In this document: positions 10,232-21,521 of the stretch, one piece after another | Layout: the number at the start of each line of letters is the position of its first letter | How positions within the stretch are numbered: position 1 is the first letter of the stretch | DNA from: Primulina eburnea | Taxonomy: Eukaryota; Streptophyta; Magnoliopsida; Lamiales; Gesneriaceae | Direction of reading: 5' to 3' | Length of the DNA stretch: 64,000 nucleotides | NCBI RefSeq assembly: GCF_022965805.1 | Contig: NW_027331510.1 | Location: forward strand, 372,001-436,000 | The notes under the pieces: generated by a model | The model's input: only the letters and a program-made list of their open reading frames with translations | Told to the model about the DNA's origin: nothing | Database searches by the model: none | Made by a program: the position numbers and the translations under genes

Positions 10232-12395
10232 TACAGTGACAGGTACTGATCTTTTATGATTAGATCGCATATGTATTGATATATACTAATGCATTATTTA
10301 TGATTATCTTTGACTGAATTGCATTGATATACGTTGTACCTGTTGAGTCTGTATTTACTGTGGTACTGATTCCGTACCTTTTTGGGGGAAAGAATTTGAC
10401 ATCAGTGATATATTGTATACTGCAGTAAGTTGAGAATGAGATTGACTTAAACTAGATCGTACTTGTATTGTCTGATGATGATTGCATGATAGATACTGAT
10501 ATATCGAAAAAGTACAGAGCAATGATAGATTCTTGCCAGGAGATGGTAAGATTAGGACCTGAAATGGCCAAGGGATGAATGATATACGGTAAGGATTCTC
10601 GATTTTGAATTCCTTGATATCCGTATTAGGTATGATTCGATGATTACTGAAAGGAGTGGAGTAATTCCTTAGGTATTCAGTTGATTACTGAAATGGAGCA
10701 CATCAAGAGCTGATTTGTTAGTAGCAGGAGATTTTCTATAATCGTTCAGATGCAGAGGTTAGATTTGCTTTGTATCCGGGAGATTGATTACAGCCTTGAT
10801 TCTATACCAGGTGTTGGTATTATCTTAGAATTTTGAAAAGAATGATACTGATTGAAGTGAAAGAATTGAGATATCACTTTGAGGATTTATAGCTTGGAAG
10901 TTAGAGTTATATCAGATTATGTATTTCTCTATGACCTATTTCAATTCTGTTATGAGTTGATAAATTTTATGTTCAGAGTTAGTCTGATGATTTGATGCCG
11001 GTTATCTATGATATTTTGATATTCTCGTGGCATATGAGAGATTGAATCGAATATCTGGTATTAAATATTCTGGGAATTCAGATTTTTGTATACAGAGTTG
11101 TTCGGATATGAAGACAGTTGGGGCAGTGTTTACTGACTGGAAACAACATCGATATCAGATATTTGTATTTGCTGGAGGTTGGCAGATTATTATATCCGAT
11201 TATTGTTTTGCAATTTCTTAAGAATGGTTATTGTTCTGAAACAGTATTTGAGACAGATTATATTGTTGGGGGATATTACATTCGAAGAAAATATAACAGT
11301 TGATCTAAACGACTTGAAGACGTGATCAGTTAGTCATCATTATCAGAAATTGATTTATATCTACATCTGAGCCGATATTACTGTTATTCTGAATCCTTAT
11401 TTAATACAGATTATGATATATTCTGGTGATTATATACAGTGTAGCCGAATCTGAGCGTCGATCAGAATTTCAGGTAGGTATTACTGTTATATATATATCT
11501 TTTGTTTGTGCCGACTATTCCGAATCTGGATGACAGACAGGATCAGAAGTGTATAGTGATCGATTCAGTATTCTTTTCGGTAACAGAAAAGGATGGAATT
11601 TGAAAGTACAGTTTTGATATAAACCAGTGCGATCAGTTGTGGCAGGATATGTACTGAAATGTCTGAATATCCAACAGTGGAAGACAGAAAGATAGAGACC
11701 AGAAGATTAATTATCTTAATTGTCGATTCTTGAATAGAAATGGGAGTACATTTCTATAACTTGTGTGGTGATACTATTGAAAATCTTCTCTAGATTATTC
11801 TGTGATGTGATTACGAGTGACAGATTATTCGAATCTATTGTGTAATGTTATACAGGAAGAGGGACAGACATGACCAGAGGATGGGGATTTTCGCCTGATT
11901 TTGTACTTTTGGCAGAATGTATAGCATGATTTTCATCTATGAATAATAGATTGAAAGATAGTCGGAGCGAACTATCTAAATACTGGAGGATATCCAGGAA
12001 ATGTAGTGCTGAATTATAGCACTAGGTGATATGATTCATTGTCACTGGTGAATTATTGTACAATAATAGCTACTAGATGAGTATCGAACTAGCTTTAGTG
12101 GAAGTATTGTACAGTGAGGACTACGATGATACTAACTTGTTATAGAGCTGTTAATTGGTATATACGGATGCTGTATAACCAATGTTGTATGATTGATTCT
12201 GTCACGAATCATTTCAAATAGTATTATGACATTATACTTCTTAAATGAGTGTTTTCCGTTTGGAGTCAAGATCCGGGAAAGAAAGATACCTCAGAATGAT
12301 GTTAATGAAATGAGTTTGGATGTTAAACTCTGCTATACATTTTTCCTGATAGAACTGAATTGATTTAACGAGAGTTCGAGGACGAACTCAGATCT
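10232..12395 (+). pseudogene. Shrunken pol remnant of gag-only element 1
   Basis: About 2.2 kb with stops in all frames, far shorter than a normal ~3.5-kb pol. A faint trace of reverse transcriptase survives near 11000-11030, where the frame reads VIYDILIFS, like the (F/Y)xDDILIYS catalytic box with one Asp lost. Element 2 carries homologous sequence here (for example 11967-12110 against 20440-20590), so the collapse predates the split of the two copies and the family spread in this state. Short frames at 11027-11303 are remnants, not genes. Confidence 0.65.
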
Positions 12396-12409
12396 AAGAG
12401 GGGGAGAAA
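12396..12409 (+). other. Polypurine tract, element 1
   Basis: AAGAGGGGGAGAAA abuts the 3' LTR start at 12410. A GAGGACGAAC box lies about 20 bp upstream, as in related elements. Confidence 0.9.
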
Positions 12410-14705
12410 TGTAAGGCCCAAGAATTTAATTACCATAATCTGAAATGATTTGGGTATGATTACCGTAATTTGGAATTAATCTGGAAATGATTTATTAATT
12501 AATTACGGTAAATATAGACGGAACGGATCGGACCAAAACACATGAGAAAGGTGTAGATTGTGTGTGCAAAGAAATGAGTTAGGCGCACATGCGCGATGGA
12601 ATGGAGCGCACATGCGCGCATAGGACAGAAGCTTCCGCGCACATGCGCGGCGGGTAGGCGCGCACATGCGCGGCCTGTCCAGTAGCATGAATGCCGAGAC
12701 TGTAAGTCTCGCGCATATGCGCGAGGTAGTGCGCGCATATGCGCGAGTACTCCAGTAGGTCTCGCGCATATGCACGACTTGTGTTCGCGCATATGCGCGA
12801 GCGGTCGAGGGTGCGAATAAGGCTCTCGGCGCATATGCGCGGAATGGTGCGCGCATATGCGCCAGTCATGCAGAATATAAGCTTGCCACTTGTCTTGTGA
12901 GGTGCGATGTATATATATATATTTACATATAAACGTTGGTTCAGAATTGGAAGAAGGAAACCGAGGGAAGCTTCGGGTGAAATTGAGGTTGTAGGAAATT
13001 CCGTCCGTCTGATTCTAAATCTGAGCACAGTATCGTGTTCCTAGCGACGTAGGCTACAACTGGACGTAAGTTTTGCTACAGTTTAGACATGTTTTGAATT
13101 TATGATATTGTCTAAATTGAATAGGAATTAGATATGATGTTCTTGACATAATAGACATCGTATATCTGAAGTCAGATTGAGGAACGGACTGTGTATAGAA
13201 TTGTTCTGAATTTTCAGAGTTTATTCGATTGAAATATACTGAATTGATATCAGAATCATGGTATTATTGATTTTGTGATATTGGAATTAATATCTGATTT
13301 ATACTATATCACTGGATATATTGATATTAGTCAGATTGGGATCAGATGAATTGTTGACTTGTTTGTACTGCGATTGTATTGCCGGGATTTCGGGATTGTA
13401 CAGAATTGATATAGAATTGGTATCGATATTGATTAGGAGTCTCTGTATTATATCTGTGATGTTGGGATTGACGGGGTTACGGAGATTGTATTATTATACC
13501 GTCGAAACATCAGTGAATTGATATTGATCAGACTCAGTATTGATTGTGATTATATCGTGATATTGTCCATAGGAATTGGATTGTGTTTTGACTCGATCTT
13601 AATCAGAACATGCTTTGAATTGAGCTATAGATTGACACAGTCTATTCGATATGGTGATTCAGATTGACATGGACAGACATGGAACGGAGTCTTCGTCTTC
13701 GTCAGATCATGAAGACAAAGGTATAAGTCAATGTGGTATTGGGAGATCAACTTGAGTCGGTTTGGACTCTAGTTTCCCTAAATCACATACTTTACTTTAT
13801 TGCATTGATATTTGCATTGATTGATGATATACTTGTTTCTTGAGTTATAGAGTACAGGTATTAGAAAGTAATATTATGACAGAAGTGCCGTTAGTGGTGG
13901 GATCACCACGGGCACATTGCACGATGTCATAAGATGTGTATTGGCGGATGTGCCAAGGATTGTCACTGGATGTTTGGCTATCGATGTGGATAGGATGGTG
14001 GCTTTTTCTATTACTGTTAATCGGTACTATATTGATGTGGATAGAATAATAGCTTCCTCTATTACTGGTAATCGATACTGTATCGATGTGAATAGAACTG
14101 GAGTCTTTTCTATTGCTGTTAATCGATACCATATCGGCGTGGATAGAACTGGAGTCTTTTCTATTACTGCTAGTCGATATAAGCATGCCAACTTCTGGAA
14201 TCGGGATCCCTAGACTAGGATTGAGTCTAGTCTGAATTATGTAGCTACGAGTATTGTTGAGTGTATGCTATTGATTATGTTTCAGAGTTGTACATATGAT
14301 TGTTACCTGATTACATTCTTTATACTTGTTATATGATTGCATGTTTCATTGATTTATACTGGGAGTTATTCTCACCGGGTTATCCGGCTGTTGGCTTGTT
14401 TGTATGTGTGCATGACAACAGGTGGGACAAGATCAGGGTCGAGGAGATGAGGAGAGATCGAGTTAGAGTGGAGACTTCGGACTTTGATCTGAGATAGGGT
14501 TGAAACACTTGATATTAGATGTTAAACTCTAGTTTTGAATAAATGTTTTGTAATATAGGATTTGTATTTTATATACGGAGATGTATATATGTTTTATTTC
14601 ACTACGTTCCGCAATTTAAAAAAAAAAAATTTAGACCCTGTTTTACTAGTTGATTAATTAGTCCCAATGATGATTAAGAACTTGATTAGCGTCCGGGTCC
14701 CCACA
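12410..14705 (+). repeat. 3' LTR of gag-only element 1
   Basis: A 2,296-bp copy of 6550-8844. Differences noted: one palindrome unit reads GCGCATATGCAC, T to C near 13002, a 1-bp insertion near 13080, C to A at 13873 that breaks one pair of the hairpin (13871-13935), and T to C near 14395. It holds the same palindrome array (12582-12864), TATA tract (12909-12933) and 51-bp repeats (13980-14183). Confidence 0.93.
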
Positions 14706-14785
14706 TGAATGATGAACGATGAATGATGAACGATGAACGATAAATGATAAACGATGAATGATGAATGATGATTAACGATGAGCTG
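14706..14785 (+). repeat. TGAATGATGAACGA simple repeat, with target duplication
   Basis: Imperfect runs of ATGAATG/ATGAACG are split by element 1; the left part is 6525-6549. Bases 14706-14710 (TGAAT) are the right copy of the target duplication. Confidence 0.8.
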
Positions 14786-14920
14786 TTTTGACACGTCATG
14801 ATTTTACACGACACGTTTATGTTTATGTTTTAAAGTTCATGAAAGGTATTTTTTTGAGTATGGTATTTTTCACTGTTGTGTGATATGTATATGTATTTGC
14901 TATTAACGGTGCAGGTGTGT
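14711..14920 (+). mobile_element. Outer chromovirus LTR, segment 2 of 3
   Basis: A 210-bp continuation of the outer LTR trapped between the two gag-only elements. It ends with TGTGT (14916-14920), the left target duplication of element 2; the right copy is at 45075-45079. Confidence 0.85.
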
Positions 14921-15091
14921 TGTAAGGCCCAAGAATTTAATTACCGTAATCTGAAATGAATTGAGTGTAATTACCGTAATCTGAGATTTATCTGGAATGA
15001 TTTTTTGTTTAATCAAGGTAATTATAGACGGACGGGATCGGACCGGGAAAGGACGAGAAAAGATGCGAAACAGATGTGTGAGGGTGTGCAT

Positions 15092-15362
15092 TACGCGCAC
15101 ATGCGCGACGTGAATGGCGCATAGGCGCGAGTTGGACAGAGAATGTCGCGCATCTGCGCGCACATGCGCGAGCACTCCAGTAGCCAAGGAGACGGAACAG
15201 AGCATTACGCGCACCTGCGCGACGTAAGCCGCGCACCTGCGCGAGATGGACAGAAAGTGTGGCGCATATGCGCGGGGTAGAGTCGCGCATATGCGCGAGT
15301 GGAGAATTGGAAGGCCGAACCTTTGGCGCATATGTGCGGCATTATGGGCGCATATGCGCGAG
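15092..15362 (+). repeat. Palindromic minisatellite, element 2 5' LTR
   Basis: About nine copies of GCGCAYNTGCGCG, diverged relatives of the element 1 array, end about 50 bp before the TATA tract. Variant cores include CATAGG and CATCTG. Confidence 0.8.
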
Positions 15363-16267
15363 GCATGCATCACGAAAATACGCCACTTGCCTTGCATGCA
15401 ATGTATCTATGTATATATATATATATACGTATATACAAGCAAATTCTCTCCTAAACGAGAGGAAAGGGCCGAGGAAGCTTAGAAAATCCTTATGCCTTTT
15501 TACTTCAATCCGCTCGTCTGATTTTGAATCCGAGTACAGCTCCGTGTTCCTAACAACGATAGCTACAATTGGAAGTAAGTTTTGCTACGTTTTGACATGT
15601 TTTGAAATTAGACTATTGTCAGAATTGAATAGTATCCATATATGATGTTCTTGTCATGTTAGACATCATAGAATCAAAGTCAGATTGAGAAACAGACTGA
15701 TTATGGAATTGTTATGATTTTTGGAATCGATCTGACTGAGAATTCATATCAGATAGGTATTGTTATTGAGATTATGACTGGTATTGATACTGATTACGAG
15801 TTCTGGTATTATATCTGTGATGTTTGGATTGACGGGGTTATCGAAACTGTATTGTTATACCGTCGAAACATCAGTTAATTGATATTGATCGGATTCAGTA
15901 GTAATTTCGATCATATCGTGATATCGTCGATATGAATTGGATTGTATCTCAATTGACATTGATCAGATTATGTGTTCGATTTGAATATTGATCAGAACAG
16001 GTATTGAATTGAGTTGTATATTGATATTATATCTGTTCGATATTGTTATTACTAGATTGGGAATGGACCGAGATAGAGTCGGGACTTCTTCTTCTGAGCG
16101 AGAAGATAAAGGTATAAATTAATGTTGAGTTGGGATTGCACAACTCGAGTGAGGTTTGACTCGAGTTTCCCTAAATCACATACTTTATTTTATTGCATAG
16201 ATATTTGCAATGAATGAATTGATATGCTTGTTTTCTTGATGGATAGATAGCAGGTATTAGACGAGTA

Positions 16268-16408
16268 ATCTTGTGACAGAAGTGCCTGACAGTGGTGGGA
16301 TCGCCACGAGCACATTGCACGATGTCACAAGATAGTGTCATAATCTTGGGACGGAAGTGCCTGATAGTGACGGGATCGCCACGGGCACATTGCACGATGT
16401 CTCAAGAT
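16268..16408 (+). promoter_or_regulatory. Duplicated covarying hairpin in LTR, element 2
   Basis: Copy 1 has arms ATCTTGTGACA / TGTCACAAGAT. Copy 2, 75 bp later, has ATCTTGGGACG / TGTCTCAAGAT. Compared with element 1, an A-T pair has become G-C (both arms changed), and a T-A pair has become a G-T wobble in copy 2. Inner arms around the GGAT loop are also mostly kept. Confidence 0.7.
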
Positions 16409-16464
16409 AGGATATTAGCGATAGAGCTACAGTCCATGACGGTTAGGTCAGGACACCGGATGTT

Positions 16465-16598
16465 GGTTATATCGAGTAAATAGAATTGGAATTTCTTCTA
16501 TTACGGAATTCGATATAGGAACACCATATTTGGTTATATCGAGTAATAGGATCAGAGTTCCTTCTATTACGGAATTCGATATAGGAACACCACATTTG
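16465..16598 (+). repeat. Two 67-bp tandem hairpin repeats, element 2 5' LTR
   Basis: Each unit carries TATATCGAG...TTCGATATA as outer arms and GTAATAG/CTATTAC (or close) as inner arms. They replace the four 51-bp repeats of element 1 at the equivalent place. Confidence 0.75.
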
Positions 16599-17243
16599 GA
16601 AACCGGGATCCCTAGACTAGGATTGAGTCTAGTCTAAAAAGTAGAATTAAGAGTCTGATTGACAATTATATTGATTTATATTAATTGATGTGGATTAAGT
16701 TCCTGAATATGGTACATGTCGATTTATGTTCCGGATTAGGACACATGTTTAGAATATGAATTATTCTTGTTATTGATTCATGTCATGATTTTGATATAAG
16801 ATATGATTTTCTGTTATATGCTTTTATATTGTTATATGATTGAATGTATACATGATTTATATTGGGATATTTATATCTCACCGGAGTTATCCGGCTGTTG
16901 TCTTGTTTGTATGTGTGCATGACAACAGGTGGGGCAGGATAAGGGTCAAGAAGAGAATGAGGCTGGACTAGATAGCGTGGAGATCCGGGCTTCAAAGCAA
17001 CTTAGGATTCAACACTGATATGTAGTTGAACCTAGTTGAATTCTTTTAGATAACACAGGATTGTATATTTATGTTTAATATGTAATTTGAAGTAAATTAC
17101 ATTACGTTTCCGCTTTGCATTTAAAAAAAAATAATTTAGACCCTGTTTATACTAATTGATTAATTAGTCATAATTATGATTTAGAACATGATTAGCGTCC
17201 TTATGATTTAGAACATGATTAGCGTCCGAGTCCCCACAACAGG

Positions 17244-17255
17244 TGGTATCAGAGC
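17244..17255 (+). other. tRNA-iMet primer binding site, element 2
   Basis: TGGTATCAGAGC lies 5 bp after the LTR end at 17238, with the same spacer as element 1. Confidence 0.93.
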
Positions 17256-17729
17256 TGTAGGTCCTTGAACTGTAGGTTCCTTAGCACTGAGATAGAGGAG
17301 AGTGAGCGGGGTAGATTGAGTTTTCTTACCTGCGTCTGATTGCTAGCATGTGATTGATTTTAATGTGGAATTACATTGTGTATGCTAGCATGATATTATA
17401 TTTTACTACCTGGATTAATATGGCATATGATTGAATATAATGTTGAAATTACATTGTATATGCTAAGATTTCAGTATGTTTTTACTGTATATTAAGCTAC
17501 ATGTTACCTGAATATCTGAGTTGATTTGGTAATATGTATTATTTAATACGTATTATTTGAAACTGGATCAGAACCAATTCTTGATCAGAGGTAAGCTGAT
17601 CAGGATTGGGATTGAGACGGATTTGTCTCCTGTTACTACTAACATCTGTGATTATCAGATATTCCTCCTAGAAGAATTTCAGAAAAGGGTAGTACTTCGT
17701 CTGATCAGATAGATATATCAGAAACTCAG

Positions 17730-18623
17730 ATGGAAATAAAGTGGAAAGAGTTTCAGTTATTTCAGCCGCCGATTCTGAGTGGTATCGAAACGTCTAAAGA
17801 TTGTGAGAACTTGTTTGATGACATAGAAATACTGTTCGATTTAATTGATTGTACTGATGAGCAGAAAGTTAAAATAGTGCCTAACCAGTTACGAGAAGCC
17901 GCCAGGAGTTGGTGGATTACAAGTAAAAGAATGTTAGAACAGAGAGGTACTGTGATTTCGTGGGAAATATTCAGAACTGAATTTTATCGAAGATTTTTCT
18001 CAGTTTCGTACCGAGAGGACAAGAAAGCAGAATTTGAGAATTTGAGGCAAGGTCAACTGAATATTGAAGGGTATATTGCTAAATTCTCTACTTTAATGCG
18101 TTTTTCTCCTCATGTAGCTGGGAATGAGGAAGCTGTAACGGCTCAATTCATCGGAGGATTGAACTCGGAGATAGTTGCATTGATGAATATGCAGCGACCA
18201 TACCATTTTGCTGATGCCTTGAGTAGAGCGAAGAGAGCGGAGGTGAGTTTGATTAGACAATTAAAAAGGTTGTGTGTGATGCAACCCCAGACACAACAAT
18301 CCCCTTTTAGATTTGATAGTGGCAGTACGAGTGGGAAGCAGGAGTTGCTGAAAGCTCGAAAGAAACTGTTTAAGAAGTTGGGGAGCGGACTGAGTGATTC
18401 ATCTAGCTCCAGTGGTTCTAGCCCGAGTTATACTGGAGTTTATTGCAGGACTTGCGGAGGAAGACATCCCACAGAGCAATGCCAGGGAGTGACTGGTAGT
18501 TGCAACATCTGCCGACAGTCTGGACACTTTGCTAAAGTTTGTCCACAGAGAGGTCCCCGAAGATTTCAGGGAGCAGAATCCTCTGGTGGGAGGGATCGAG
18601 AAACAGACCCAGGACACACTTGA
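17730..18623 (+). CDS. Gag (capsid-nucleocapsid) of gag-only element 2
   Basis: An intact 297-residue frame, homologous along its length to the Gag of element 1 (roughly 60-65% identical by eye). Capsid domain residues about 8-178 (ARSWWI at 58-63, FYRRFF near 85, FIGGLNSEI near 140-148). Serine-rich linker near 223-231, then two zinc knuckles (C239, C242, H246, C251; C258, C261, H266, C271). The ATG used by element 1 is ATA here (17706), so translation must begin 24 bp later at MEIKW, unless a non-AUG start is used. No pol frame follows. An open gag beside a collapsed pol in both copies suggests gag is still selected, or is useful in cis. Confidence 0.88.
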   Translation: MEIKWKEFQLFQPPILSGIETSKDCENLFDDIEILFDLIDCTDEQKVKIVPNQLREAARSWWITSKRMLEQRGTVISWEIFRTEFYRRFFSVSYREDKKAEFENLRQGQLNIEGYIAKFSTLMRFSPHVAGNEEAVTAQFIGGLNSEIVALMNMQRPYHFADALSRAKRAEVSLIRQLKRLCVMQPQTQQSPFRFDSGSTSGKQELLKARKKLFKKLGSGLSDSSSSSGSSPSYTGVYCRTCGGRHPTEQCQGVTGSCNICRQSGHFAKVCPQRGPRRFQGAESSGGRDRETDPGHT

Positions 18624-21026
18624 TGATATAGCGACAGGTACTGCTCTTTTATGATTATATTGCATATGTATTGATATATACTAATGCATTCTTTACGATT
18701 ATCTTTGACTGAGTTGCATTGATATACGTTGTACCTGTTGAGTTTGTAATTACTGTAGTATTGATTCCTTACCTTTTTGGGGAAAGAATTTGATATCAGT
18801 GATATTCTGTAATACATTGTATACTGCTGTAAGTTGAGAATGAGATTGAATTAGACTAGATGGTACTTGTACTGTCTGATGATGACTGCGTGATTGATAT
18901 TGATATATCGAACGAGTACAGAGCTATTTTAGATTCTTGCCAGGAGATGGTAAGATTCGGACCTGAAATGGCCAAAGAATGAATGATATACGGTAAGGGA
19001 TTTGGATTTTTAAATTCTTTGACATCCGTATTAGGACCGATTCGATGATTATCGAAAGGAATGGAGTTATTCCTTTATGTTCGTTGAGGACTGAAGTGGA
19101 GCCTATCAAGGATTGATTTACTAATAGCAGGAAGTTTGCTATAGTCTTTCAGATGAGATTTCAGGTTTGTCCTGTATCAGGGAGAGTGATTTCAGTCTTG
19201 ATTTGATTCCAGGTATTGGTTTCATGTTAGAATTTCTTATAGACTGATACTGATTGAATTGAGAGATATGAGATATCAGTTGAAAGATTTATTGCCTGAA
19301 GAGTTAAAGTTACGTCTGATTATATGTTTCTCTGTAAAGTACTTCAGTTCCGTTTATGGGTTGATAAATCATGTGCTTGGAAGTGTTCTGATAATTTTAT
19401 GCTCGGTTTATCTATGAAATTTTGATATATTCGCAGCATATGATTGATTGAATGGAACAGTGGAAATTTGTATTGAACCTTCTGGGAACTGAGATTGTTG
19501 TATACAGATTGTTCGGATATGAATCTCGATTGTAACAGATTGTATTCAGAGTCTGTGATATCTGAAGACGGTATACTGATTGATTTTAGCACCGTGAAAT
19601 CGTGATCAGTGGTTGGGAACGACATTGAATAAGGCAGAATTTTCGAAATGTCAGAAATTGTGTTCTATGCAGTTATTAGATCAGTAGTGCGTATTGATAT
19701 TTTGAATCTGATCCGATATTATTATCATCCTAAGTCCATGTTTGATACCGATTGTTATGAACCGTTGAGCTTATATACAGTTCAGTCGAGGCAGAACTGA
19801 TTTTGAAAATTAAAGCAGTTCAGAAATTTGATCAGACTGTTCAGAACTTGATTTTGATAGTCAGAACCGAATACCAGGTATGTATTTTTCTTTAATTTAT
19901 ATTATTAACTGATTTTTTTGTGCCAGATGTTCGAATTGGAAATGACAGGTATTGTCAGATGCACACAATAGTAGATTCAGTACTATTCTGGTAACAGGAA
20001 AAGTGTGGTAATTCGAATAGACAGTTTTGAAGTAAACAGATGAAAATTGGTTATGTCAGAATTTGTATTAAAATGTCTAAATCGCTGACAGATGAAGACA
20101 GAAAGATAGAAACTTTTAGATTAATGATCTTGATTATTGATTTCTAAATAGAAATGAAAGTACATTTCTATTGATTGTGTGATGACACTACTGAAATCTT
20201 GACAAGTCTGTGCGGTGATGTGATTATGATTGACAGAATTCTCGAATCTGCCTCTGTTATATTGTACAGGATGACGTACAAATATGATCAGACGACTGAA
20301 AGGTATGTCAGAAAAAGAGACATATTGTATTGAATGCCAAAGTTAATTATGTCAGACGGTGATTTTCGTTTGATTTTATACTTGTGGCTGAGTGCATGAG
20401 ATGATATTTCATCTATAATTTATAGATTGACAGATAGCCGGAGTGAACTATCTAGATACTGGAGGATATCCAGGAATTGTAGTGCTGGATTTTAGCACTA
20501 GTTGACATGATTCATTGTCACTTGTGAATTATTGTACAATAATAGCTATCAGATGAATATCGAAATAGCTTTAGTCGAGGTATTGTACAATGAGAACTGC
20601 GAATTTCCTTCGTATGGGAATGATATTGCGGTGATGCCTGAGATTGGATTTGATAAGATCAGAAATCTGATAAAGAAAATGAAACTGATTCAGAAGAAAA
20701 TGAGAATAGCTCGGAAATTGATATGAACTATGCTAACGTCGGACGATGACTGTTGGGATTTGAAGCCGAAGATTGAATATATCTTTGACTAGGATTAACA
20801 AATTTGGTAGCAGATGCCAATACTGATTTGTTATGAACTGGTGATTGGCATATACGGATGTTGTATAGCCATTGTTCTGAGATTGATTTTATCACGAGTG
20901 ATTTCGTTGATACGAAGTTATTGTAGTTATATATATCTCCTTCTTGTATCCGATTTGGTATCTGATATGATTACTATGATATATGAGTTGTGATTGCTTG
21001 TGATTTCGGGGACGAAATCATATCTT
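18624..21026 (+). pseudogene. Shrunken pol remnant of gag-only element 2
   Basis: About 2.4 kb with stops in all frames, colinear in patches with 10232-12395. The RT-box trace near 19405-19440 (GLSMKF then a stop) is more decayed than in element 1. Isolated short frames (18924-19109 minus, 20532-20726) are not supported as genes. Confidence 0.6.
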
Positions 21027-21039
21027 AGAGGGAGAGAAA
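21027..21039 (+). other. Polypurine tract, element 2
   Basis: AGAGGGAGAGAAA abuts the 3' LTR start at 21040. TTTCGGGGACGAAATC lies just upstream. Confidence 0.88.
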
Positions 21040-21521
21040 TGTAAGGCCCAAGAATTTAATTACCGTAATCTGAAATGAATTGAGTGTAATTACCGTAATC
21101 TGAGATTTATTTGGAATGATTTATTGTTTAATCAAGGTAATTATAGACGGATCGGATCGGACCGGGAAAGGACGAGAAAAGATGCGAAACAGATGTGCGA
21201 GGGTGTGCATTACGCGCACATGCGCGACGTGAATGGCGCATAGGGGCGAGTAGGACAGAGAATGTCCCGCACCTGCGCGACGATTTTCGCGCACATGCGC
21301 GAGCACTCCAGTAGCCAAGGAGACGGAACAGAGCATTACGCGCACCTACGCGACGTAAGCCGTGCACCTGCGCGAGATGGACAAAAAGTGTGGCGTATAT
21401 GCGCGGGGTAGAGTCGCGCATATGCGCGAGTGGAGAATTGGAAGGCCGAACCTTCGACGCATATGCGCGGCATTATGGGCGCATATGCGCGAGGCATGCA
21501 TCACGAAAATACGCCACTTGC
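21040..21521 (+). repeat. 3' LTR of gag-only element 2, left part
   Basis: The first 482 bp of the LTR include its palindrome array (about 21210-21493). The Athila block interrupts it after CACTTGC. Bases 21517-21521 (CTTGC) are the left target duplication of that block. Confidence 0.92.

Larger units (their letters stand above)
6550..14705 (+). mobile_element. Non-autonomous gag-only LTR retrotransposon, element 1 (complete)
   Basis: A structurally complete 8,156-bp element: 2,295-bp 5' LTR, iMet primer site, gag, a decayed pol remnant, polypurine tract, 2,296-bp 3' LTR and a TGAAT duplication on both sides. LTR termini are TGTAAGGCCC...GTCCCCACA. By eye the two LTRs differ at about five positions over 2.3 kb (about 0.2%), so the insertion is recent. 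With gag as the only intact frame it fits the TR-GAG class (terminal repeats with gag), which need protease, RT and integrase from an autonomous partner. Confidence 0.92.
14921..17238 (+). repeat. 5' LTR of gag-only element 2
   Basis: 2,318 bp. The palindrome array (about 15092-15362) has cores CACATG, CACCTG and CATATG. The TATA-rich tract is at 15410-15436, two tandem copies of the nested hairpin at 16268-16333 and 16343-16408, and two 67-bp hairpin repeats at 16465-16598. A 28-bp direct duplication of the TTATGATTTAGAACATG region lies just before the end (17181-17225). Confidence 0.92.
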
